Shown here piece by piece: positions 7,939 to 12,553 of a stretch of DNA of 12,553 nt; within the stretch, counting starts at the first letter, position 1, and every line of letters starts with the position of its first letter. The notes beneath the pieces are model-generated. The model did not search any database and was not told where the DNA came from. It saw nothing but the letters and a program-made list of their open reading frames with translations. A program made the position numbers and the translations under genes. Source of the DNA: an uncultured Campylobacter sp. (lineage in GTDB: Bacteria > Campylobacterota > Campylobacteria > Campylobacterales > Campylobacteraceae); contig CALEHZ010000109.1 in NCBI GenBank assembly GCA_937875715.1, positions 1 through 12,553 on the forward strand. The letters are read 5' to 3'.

Positions 7939-9150
7939 ATGTTAGAATTACAAAAAATTAAAGATGCTAAAAACACGATAAAAGATTTTGTAAAAGAGAC
8001 ACCCTTTACAAGCTCGCCGCTACTATCTCAAAAGTTTGGCGCTAAGATTTATCTAAAAGAAGAAAACCTTCAAATTACCGGTGCTTACAAGGTTCGTGGT
8101 GCTTTTAATAAAATCGCAAACCTAAGTGATGAGCAAAAAAAAGGTGGCGTAGTAGCAGCAAGTGCTGGAAATCACGCACAAGGCGTGGCAATTTCAGCTG
8201 CTAATTTTGGAATAAATGCCACCATCGTCATGCCTGAGGCTGCGCCCTTATCAAAAGTAGCTGGCACAAAAGCGCTTGGTGCTGAGGTGATTTTAAAAGG
8301 AAACAACTTTGATGAGGCTTATGCTTTTGCCCTAAATTACGCAAAAGAGCAAGGAAAATGCTTTGTGCATCCTTTTGAAGATCCATTTGTTCAAGCAGGG
8401 CAGGGCACGATCGCACTTGAAATGCTTGAAATTATCCCTGATTTAGACTATATCGTAGTTCCAATCGGCGGTGGCGGACTTATTAGCGGCGCAGCAAGTG
8501 CTGCTAAACAAATCAATCCAAATATCAAAATAATCGGCGTCCAAGCAGCTGGTGCGCCTGCGATGTCAAATAGCTTTAAGGCAAAAAGACAAATGAACTC
8601 AAGCTTTGTTCGCACAATCGCTGATGGTATCGCTGTGCGTGATGCTAGCGTGGTGACTTTGCAAACCATACTTGAAGCAGTCGATGATATCGTGACCGTG
8701 AGCGAAGAAGAGATCGCCACAGCGATTTTATACCTGCTTGAAACTCACAAAATCGCAGTTGAGGGTGCAGGTGCTGTGGGCATCGCAGCGCTTTGTGAGA
8801 AAAGATTTGATTTTAAAGAAAATGATAAAATCGGCATTGTTTTAAGTGGTGGAAATATCGATGTTCAGATGCTAAACATCATCATTGAAAAAGGTTTGAT
8901 TAAATCAAAACGCAAAATGATAATAAATGTTACACTTGTGGATAAGCCTGGTGCTTTGGGCGGACTTACATCTGTGCTAGCAAATACTGGCGCAAATATC
9001 GTTAAAATCGACTATGATAGATTTTCAACAAAGCTTAGCTATGGTGATGCGATGATTACAATTACGCTTGAGACAAAGGGCGAAGAACATCAGCAAATCG
9101 TCAAAAACGAGCTAAACAAAGCAGGCTATGTTTTTGAACAAGAGTTCTAA
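7939..9150 (+). CDS. ilvA: Threonine ammonia-lyase (threonine dehydratase) with ACT domain
   Basis: A PLP enzyme that converts threonine to 2-oxobutanoate and ammonia, feeding isoleucine synthesis. Of 403 residues, 1-~310 form the fold-type II PLP domain. The Schiff-base lysine is K51 in TGAYKVRGA, SAGNHAQG is the substrate/phosphate loop, and VPIGGGGLISG binds the PLP phosphate. Residues ~325-403 form one ACT domain (MIINVTLVDKPGALGGLTSVL), the usual site of amino-acid feedback control. This short, single-ACT architecture is common in Campylobacter and many other bacteria, shorter than the ~514-residue E. coli IlvA. A catabolic TdcB-like role cannot be excluded, but the ACT domain favours a biosynthetic role. 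The start is supported by AAGGA at good spacing. queC converges downstream. Confidence 0.95.
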   Translation: MLELQKIKDAKNTIKDFVKETPFTSSPLLSQKFGAKIYLKEENLQITGAYKVRGAFNKIANLSDEQKKGGVVAASAGNHAQGVAISAANFGINATIVMPEAAPLSKVAGTKALGAEVILKGNNFDEAYAFALNYAKEQGKCFVHPFEDPFVQAGQGTIALEMLEIIPDLDYIVVPIGGGGLISGAASAAKQINPNIKIIGVQAAGAPAMSNSFKAKRQMNSSFVRTIADGIAVRDASVVTLQTILEAVDDIVTVSEEEIATAILYLLETHKIAVEGAGAVGIAALCEKRFDFKENDKIGIVLSGGNIDVQMLNIIIEKGLIKSKRKMIINVTLVDKPGALGGLTSVLANTGANIVKIDYDRFSTKLSYGDAMITITLETKGEEHQQIVKNELNKAGYVFEQEF

Positions 9151-9169
9151 ATTTGAATTTTTTGGAAAT

Positions 9170-9267
9170 TGAATTTTATAAAACTTGAATTTTATAAAAT
9201 TCAAAATTGAATTTTCAGAAAATTCAGCCGTAGTTTAAGCAGTTGTGAATTTTATAAAAACTGAATT
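9170..9267. repeat. Cluster of palindrome copies between convergent ilvA and queC
   Basis: One perfect copy of the 18-bp palindrome (9186-9203), a 19-base variant with a CAG centre (TGAATTTTCAGAAAATTCA, 9208-9226), and half-copies at about 9170, 9246 and 9262. The last runs into queC and provides its TAA stop on the minus strand. A two-way terminator function is likely. Confidence 0.75.
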
Positions 9268-10074
9268 TTATAAAAAAATAGGATCTTTTATACCAGCCAT
9301 GGCAAAGCCGCGAGCACGCAGCTTACAGCTATCACATGCCCCACATGGTCTGCTGTCATTTTCATAGCAGCTGTAAGTGTGAGCAAAATTCACGCCAAGC
9401 TGCACTCCAAGTTTTACGATTTGGGCTTTGTTTTTATGAATTAGCGGTGCTTTAAGGCTTATTTTTTCGCCTGTGCCACTTTGAGTGGCGTTTTGCATTT
9501 TGTTTAAAAAATCCTCACTACAGTCTGGATAGCCAGAGCTATCTTCTTCTACAAGCCCTAAAAATACAGCCTCGCAGCCTTCTTTTTGAGCAAGAGCTAC
9601 TGCAATGCTTATGAAAATTCCATTGCGAAATGGCACATAGGTAATTGGCAAATCGCCGCTAAATGCCTGCTCTGGTAAGTTTTTCGTCAAATTCGCTACT
9701 TTACTAGCAAAAAGCTGGCCGGCAAAGGCATTTTTACTAGCGATTTTATCGCTGATTAAAATGTCGTTTTGAAACAAAACTGCTTCGTTTTTGACAATAT
9801 TTGGGCTTTGGATAAAATCACGATTTTTAGGCACTTCAAGGCTTAAATCAGTTAGTGCCGACCCACCAATTTGAGCTATAAAAGAAGCATCAAAAATAAA
9901 GCTTTTTGCTCCAAAATCATCACAAAGACGCAAAAAACACTCTTTTTCTTTCTTTTGCGTGCGCTGATGATAGTCAAAATGAAGCCCTAAAATCTCGTAA
10001 CCATCGTGCTTAGCAGCAGCAGCAGCCACAGCGCTATCCATTCCACCGCTGATTACACAAAGTGCTTTTTTCAT
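9268..10074 (-). CDS. queC: 7-cyano-7-deazaguanine (preQ0) synthase QueC, with an internal insertion
   Basis: QueC converts 7-carboxy-7-deazaguanine, ammonia and ATP to preQ0 in the queuosine tRNA-modification pathway. The ATP-pyrophosphatase loop SGGMDS is at 9-14, HFDYHQRTQKKE at 32-43, TYVPFRNGIF at 145-154, and EEDSSGYPDC at 176-185. The zinc site is C236, C244, C247 and C250 (SCY...CGACDSC). It is 268 residues long, against roughly 220-230 for the family. The excess lies between about 85 and 144, after ALTDLSLEVPKN and before the PFRN motif, where ordinary QueC has a loop of around ten residues. The frame is continuous and the flanking motifs are intact, so it is probably active. The stop codon lies within a copy of the intergenic palindrome. 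An AAGG site precedes the ATG. Confidence 0.93.
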   Translation of the reverse strand: MKKALCVISGGMDSAVAAAAAKHDGYEILGLHFDYHQRTQKKEKECFLRLCDDFGAKSFIFDASFIAQIGGSALTDLSLEVPKNRDFIQSPNIVKNEAVLFQNDILISDKIASKNAFAGQLFASKVANLTKNLPEQAFSGDLPITYVPFRNGIFISIAVALAQKEGCEAVFLGLVEEDSSGYPDCSEDFLNKMQNATQSGTGEKISLKAPLIHKNKAQIVKLGVQLGVNFAHTYSCYENDSRPCGACDSCKLRARGFAMAGIKDPIFL

Positions 10075-10104
10075 TTTTTGCCTTATAAAATTTACTAATT
10101 TTGC

Positions 10105-10122
10105 TGAATTTTATAAAATTCA
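10105..10122. repeat. Intergenic 18-bp palindrome, perfect copy, upstream of queC
   Basis: TGAATTTTATAAAATTCA in the leader region of queC. A candidate queC -10 (TATAAA on the minus strand, 10128-10133) would start transcription at the edge of this palindrome, placing a small hairpin at the 5' end of the message. No preQ1 riboswitch is evident. Confidence 0.7.
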
Positions 10123-10221
10123 CAATATTTATAGCCTGAAATTTTAAACATAATATAAAATTCAGCCTTAAAATGCCTTTAAATGTTTGAAATCAAGGGC
10201 TTGATTTTTGCGCTTTTATGC

Positions 10222-10227
10222 TATAAT
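10222..10227 (+). promoter_or_regulatory. Strong extended -10 promoter with no gene directly behind it
   Basis: TTTTATGCTATAATTA gives TATAAT with the TATGC extension, the best Campylobacter-style promoter in the window. No gene or ribosome site follows for 250 bases; a tRNA-3'-end-like sequence in the opposite orientation lies 40 bases downstream. The original target gene may have been displaced by an insertion. Confidence 0.65.
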
Positions 10228-10424
10228 TAAAAATCCAAAAAATAAAGAAAAAGTGTAGTAAAAATAAGTGGTGACCCCTACGAGAACAAAATTATACCTT
10301 TTAAATCATTATAATTTCATATTTTTAAAATATCGCTGGAAATACTTTCGGATATACTTTTTTATTATTTACTTTCATTAGCTATTTTTGCTTTATTATA
10401 TTTATTATAAATGAATTTAAAAAT
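10228..10424. other. Gene-free AT-rich stretch at the presumed element edge
   Basis: No open frame with a ribosome site on either strand. It contains the tRNA-3'-like 17-mer (10269-10285) and otherwise AT-rich sequence without recognisable genes. No copy of the chromosomal 18-bp palindrome was found here or anywhere to the right. Confidence 0.6.
10269..10285 (-). other. tRNA 3'-end-like fragment, possible attachment site
   Basis: The minus strand reads TCTCGTAGGGGTCACCA, the form of a tRNA T-stem end, 3' acceptor strand (AGGGGTC), discriminator A and CCA. The tRNA body is absent on the side toward higher coordinates. A lone 3' end with chromosome on the outer side and foreign-looking genes on the inner side is the geometry left when an integrative element enters a tRNA gene. 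I could not identify the tRNA. A chance match is possible. Confidence 0.35.
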
Positions 10425-10441
10425 ATTATAAGCGTTATAAT
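10425..10441. promoter_or_regulatory. Candidate operator overlapping the promoter of the HTH gene
   Basis: ATTATAA-GCG-TTATAAT is a perfect 7-bp inverted repeat with a 3-base centre. Its right arm includes a TATAAT (10436-10441) that could be the -10 box of the gene at 10482. A second TATAAT follows at 10444-10449. The arrangement suits autoregulation by the encoded HTH protein. Confidence 0.4.
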
Positions 10442-10481
10442 TGTATAATTATCACTTTAAATGATTTTAAAGGAAATTAAA

Positions 10482-10898
10482 ATGAGTGATAAATACAGCA
10501 AAGAGCTAAAAGAACTTGCCAAGTGGGCTATGGATGAAAAAGGCTTAAATCAGCAAGAATGCGATGATTTTGTAGAATATTGCCAAGAGCGTGGTTTATT
10601 AAATCCAAATACTACGATTACTACAACTGTGCTAAACACAAAATTAAACTGGGAAAAGCTATTTAAAGAAAATTCTCATTTTGTTAGAAAAATTTCAAAA
10701 CTTTTAAAACTAACATACAAAGAACTGGCGGATCTTACTGGATATAGCGAGGGTGCTTTTAGAAACGCTGTAAATAAAAATGAATTAAGTGCTCCAATGG
10801 AAAAATCACTTCAAATGCTTTTAAAAATATCTAAATTAGAAAGAGAGATCCAAGATTTAAAAGATTTAACTATAAAAAGCTTATTGCAAAATAAATAA
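10482..10898 (+). CDS. Small HTH DNA-binding protein, probable element regulator
   Basis: A 138-residue protein I do not recognise as a named family. Residues 1-60 are charged and helical, rich in acidic residues around 24-36, with a TTITTTV strand. Residues ~70-118 form a phage-repressor-like helix-turn-helix: LTYKELADLTGYSEGAFRNAV, then a further helix around 106-118. The last ~20 residues (LEREIQDLKDLTIKSLL) look like a short coiled coil, suggesting a dimer. The second in-frame ATG was chosen because AAAGGAAA precedes it at the right distance; an ATG seven codons upstream lacks one. A palindrome overlapping the likely -10 suggests autoregulation. Its position beside a tRNA-like fragment and before excisionase-like genes suggests control of a mobile element, which is inference. 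Confidence 0.7.
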   Translation: MSDKYSKELKELAKWAMDEKGLNQQECDDFVEYCQERGLLNPNTTITTTVLNTKLNWEKLFKENSHFVRKISKLLKLTYKELADLTGYSEGAFRNAVNKNELSAPMEKSLQMLLKISKLEREIQDLKDLTIKSLLQNK

Positions 10899-10937
10899 TT
10901 TATCTTTATATAAAAAAGCATTTTAAATTATTTTTAC

Positions 10938-10966
10938 TTGACAAATAGATTATTTTTTACTATAAT
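10938..10966 (+). promoter_or_regulatory. Perfect-consensus sigma70 promoter for the tandem xis-like genes
   Basis: TTGACA (10938-10943), 17-base spacer, TATAAT (10961-10966). Both hexamers and the spacing equal the bacterial consensus. Campylobacter promoters normally lack a conserved -35, so this stands out and fits an imported module. The ATG follows at 10999 behind AAAGGA. Confidence 0.8.
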
Positions 10967-10998
10967 TCGCCCTGCTAAATTCAATTCAAAGGACGAAT

Positions 10999-11235
10999 AT
11001 GGAAAATTACCCAATTTTAAATAGCGGTTTTATAACGCCACAAGAGCTAAAAGACCGCTATGGACTTTCACTTACTTCACAAGCACTTCTGCGGACTAAA
11101 AAACGGCAATCTAGCGATAAATATCCACTGCCATTTATTAAAATTAGCAGAAAAATTTACTATGTAAAATCTCAGCTTGAAGAGTGGCTTAAAGCTAAAC
11201 AATTTGAAAGTGTCGGCTACACATTTGATAATTAG
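10999..11235 (+). CDS. Excisionase/MerR-like winged-helix DNA-binding protein, first of a tandem pair
   Basis: A 78-residue protein with the layout of small HTH_17/excisionase-type proteins: GFITPQELKDRYGLS (helix-turn-helix, 10-24), a basic stretch RTKKRQSS, then LPFIKISRKIYYVKSQLEEWLK, the beta-wing and final helix. Such proteins act as recombination directionality factors for integrases or as small activators (AlpA-like). No integrase is in view, so the exact role is open. The start is supported by AAAGGA and a perfect sigma70 promoter. Its stop is 10 bases before the next gene, which has the same architecture but low identity, so the two are probably co-transcribed diverged paralogues. 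Confidence 0.72.
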   Translation: MENYPILNSGFITPQELKDRYGLSLTSQALLRTKKRQSSDKYPLPFIKISRKIYYVKSQLEEWLKAKQFESVGYTFDN

Positions 11236-11245
11236 GGGAACTAAA

Positions 11246-11458
11246 ATGGAAAAGTTTTATACGCCAAAAGAAGTAGCAAAAATATTAGGTGTTAGCGAAA
11301 ATTATCTAGCTAAAAATCGCAATCCAAAATACAATAAAAATAAAGACGGCTCTATTAAAAACTCAGTTTTGCCGTTTATTCAAATAGGCAGATGCATAAG
11401 ATATCCACAAAGTGAAATTGAACGCTTTGTAGAACAAAATAAAGTTACGCTAAATTAG
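11246..11458 (+). CDS. Excisionase/MerR-like winged-helix DNA-binding protein, second of a tandem pair
   Basis: A 70-residue protein beginning MEKFYTPKEVAKILGVSENYLAK, a clear MerR/excisionase-type helix-turn-helix. A basic asparagine- and lysine-rich linker follows (27-42), then VLPFIQIGRCIRYPQSEIERFVEQ, the wing and last helix. It shares TP-E, LG-S, LPFI-I-R-I-Y and S-IE/LE positions with the preceding gene. The start was placed at this ATG because AGGGGAA lies six bases upstream; longer frames overlap the first gene without a ribosome site. A strong hairpin-plus-T-tract terminator follows 10 bases after the stop, closing a two-gene unit. Possible roles are excision control or transcriptional activation of the element; the sequence does not decide between them. 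Confidence 0.75.
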   Translation: MEKFYTPKEVAKILGVSENYLAKNRNPKYNKNKDGSIKNSVLPFIQIGRCIRYPQSEIERFVEQNKVTLN

Positions 11459-11468
11459 TTTTTTGTGT

Positions 11469-11515
11469 GGCAGAAAATTCAAAAATATTTGAATTTTTTG
11501 CCAATGATTTTTTTT
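11469..11515 (+). terminator. Rho-independent terminator after the tandem HTH genes
   Basis: A 15-bp stem (11469-11483 with 11488-11502, GGCAGAAAATTCAAA against TTTGAATTTTTTGCC, one G-T wobble), a 4-base loop, and a run of eight T at 11508-11515. Confidence 0.8.
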
Positions 11516-11595
11516 AAAACAAAATCTGCAAAATTTGGCTTGAATTTTCTGTTGTATTTAAGTAAGAAAATTTTTAAGCTTTGTTTAAGCTAGAT

Positions 11596-11686
11596 AAAAA
11601 AGAAACTAATGCAGGAAAGGGAAAATTGCCCTAAACTTATATAACTTTGTTCTATAAGTTTGATCAAATTTTCCGTTACTGCGTAG
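11596..11686 (-). terminator. Long foldback followed by a T-rich tract on the minus strand; possible terminator or small RNA 3' end
   Basis: Nested stems: AAACTTATA/TATAAGTTT (11633-11641 with 11653-11661), GGAAAATT/AATTTTCC (11620-11627 with 11667-11674), and an outer CTA-TGCAG pairing (11606-11614 with 11679-11686). On the minus strand the fold is followed by TTTCTTTTTT (11605-11596). No minus-strand gene feeds into it within the window, so it may end a small RNA or be a relic. Confidence 0.4.
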
Positions 11687-11696
11687 CTCTGTCTTG

Positions 11697-11742
11697 GTTT
11701 TGGCTTTTGCCAAAACGCTAGATTTTTTATGAAAAATCTAGC
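11697..11742. repeat. Two adjacent perfect hairpins
   Basis: GTTTTGGC-TTTT-GCCAAAAC (11697-11716, 8-bp stem, 4-base loop), immediately followed by GCTAGATTTTT-TATG-AAAAATCTAGC (11717-11742, 11-bp stem, 4-base loop). Together with the foldback at 11606-11686 they make three consecutive structured elements. The first possible ATG of the ABC exporter lies in the loop of the second hairpin. Confidence 0.75.
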
Positions 11743-12553
11743 AAAAAGTCATAAAAAATTTTTTCAAATTTTCAATTTTGTCAATCAGTTTACACTTTTA
11801 ATAAATTCACAGAAAATTCCTGTTATTTTAATATTTATACAAACTTTGTTAGACCTCGCTTTACCAGATTTAATGTCGGACATAATAAATACAGGAGTAG
11901 TAAATAGTGATATAGACTATATTTGGAAGATAGGAGCTATTATGATTTCACTTACTCTTGTAAGTATACTATGTAGCATAACTGCGAACTATTTTTCGGC
12001 GAAAACTGCAATTGGAATGAGTAGGGATATGAGGAGAGATGTTTTTTCTCATATTCAGAAATTTTCATTAAATGAATTTGACAAAATTGGTACATCATCT
12101 CTTATAACTAGAACCACCAATGATATTCAGCAGATTCAAACTACTACATCAGTTATTTTAAGAATGATGTTAGGAGCTCCTTTAACATTTATCGGTGGAA
12201 TAATAATGGCTATAAGAAAGGATTCAGTACTATCTCTTATATTTATAGTAATAATACCATTATTAATAGTAATAATAGGCGGCATTATGTCTAGAGGTAT
12301 TCCTTTATTTTCTGCTATTCAGAAAAAATTAGATAAAATTAACCTGGTAGTTAGAGAAGGATTAACGGGGATAAGGGTTATACGTGCTTTTAACAGAATG
12401 GATTTTCAAAATAAAAGATTTAATGAAGCGAACAGCGATTTAAAAAATACATCTATAAAAGTAAACCTGATAATGGCAACACTTATGCCTATAATAATGT
12501 TCATTTTTAATATGACAACCTTAGCTGTAATATGGTTTGGTTCTCTTAGAGTT
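11729..12553 (+). CDS. Multidrug-type ABC exporter, membrane domain (3' partial; 5' end doubtful)
   Basis: The frame is open from ATG 11729 to the window edge (275 codons). From about 11822 it matches the transmembrane domain of half-size ABC exporters of the LmrA/YfiB type common in Firmicutes: DLALPDLMSDIINTGVV, MSRDMRRDVFSHIQKFSLNEFD, TRTTNDIQQIQ, VREGLTGIRVIRAFNR. About five hydrophobic segments are seen; the ATPase domain would lie beyond the window. Such genes usually occur as heterodimeric pairs exporting drugs or peptides. Codon use differs from the neighbours: 12 of 13 arginines from 11880 on are AGA/AGG and ATA isoleucine is abundant, against 3 of 7 AGA in ilvA. The first ~30 codons do not resemble the family, the ATG has no ribosome site and lies inside a hairpin, so the gene may be 5' truncated or wrongly joined near 11815-11825. 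Confidence 0.75.
   Translation, partial: MKNLAKSHKKFFQIFNFVNQFTLLINSQKIPVILIFIQTLLDLALPDLMSDIINTGVVNSDIDYIWKIGAIMISLTLVSILCSITANYFSAKTAIGMSRDMRRDVFSHIQKFSLNEFDKIGTSSLITRTTNDIQQIQTTTSVILRMMLGAPLTFIGGIIMAIRKDSVLSLIFIVIIPLLIVIIGGIMSRGIPLFSAIQKKLDKINLVVREGLTGIRVIRAFNRMDFQNKRFNEANSDLKNTSIKVNLIMATLMPIIMFIFNMTTLAVIWFGSLRV

Noticed and set aside
713..10122. CRISPR array from the repeated palindromes
   Set aside because: Copies are scattered singly over 9 kb with irregular spacing, there are no uniform spacers and no cas genes.
10075..10200. preQ1 riboswitch upstream of queC
   Set aside because: The leader is AT-rich and holds only the 18-bp palindrome; no C-rich loop or pseudoknot pattern of the preQ1 classes is visible.
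10269..10285. Complete tRNA gene at this position
   Set aside because: Only the 3' portion is present. The sequence beyond 10285 shows no T-loop, anticodon arm or 5' acceptor strand.
11596..11742. IS200/IS605-type end with subterminal hairpins
   Set aside because: No transposase or TnpB remnant is present in the window, and the hairpins lack a recognisable cleavage-site arrangement.

Overview
The window looks like chromosomal DNA of an AT-rich Campylobacterota species, most likely a Campylobacter. It carries a fumarate reductase operon in the order frdC-frdA-frdB, sigma70 promoters with a strong -10 box and little or no -35, short AAGGA-type ribosome sites and Campylobacter-type versions of lgt, comEC, ilvA and queC. 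The species cannot be named from the sequence alone.

Layout. Positions 2-709 are an in-frame chimera: the C-terminal half of MurE, cut off before its last segment, joined to most of a GNAT acetyltransferase. A palindrome-rich spacer (710-894) separates it from the convergent frdCAB operon (minus strand, 4341 to 895), which encodes menaquinol:fumarate reductase. frdA is frameshifted at a point where the same nine alignment columns appear twice in two diverged versions. Next come lgt (minus, TTG start), a PilZ-domain protein (plus), comEC (minus), a threonine ammonia-lyase with an ACT domain (plus) and queC with an unusual internal insertion (minus). These are housekeeping genes for anaerobic respiration, lipoprotein maturation, c-di-GMP signalling, DNA uptake, isoleucine synthesis and queuosine synthesis.

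Intergenic spacers up to about 10.2 kb share an 18-bp palindrome, TGAATTTTATAAAATTCA, in at least five perfect copies plus half-copies. Several copies abut or supply stop codons, as expected for bidirectional terminators or a REP-like family.

At about 10.27 kb the character changes. A 17-nt sequence identical in form to a tRNA 3' end including CCA (minus strand) is followed by an HTH regulator with a candidate operator, a perfect-consensus TTGACA-17-TATAAT promoter driving two tandem excisionase/MerR-like small DNA-binding proteins, a strong terminator, a cluster of three hairpins, and the start of a multidrug-type ABC exporter whose codon use resembles Firmicutes. No exact copy of the chromosomal palindrome was found in this part. 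The simplest reading is the edge of an integrated mobile element with imported cargo. No integrase is seen in the window, and the far end is outside it.

Caution: three joins (murE/GNAT, within frdA, and the 5' end of the ABC gene) look non-homologous. They could be real recombination events, or assembly artefacts if this is a metagenomic or draft contig.
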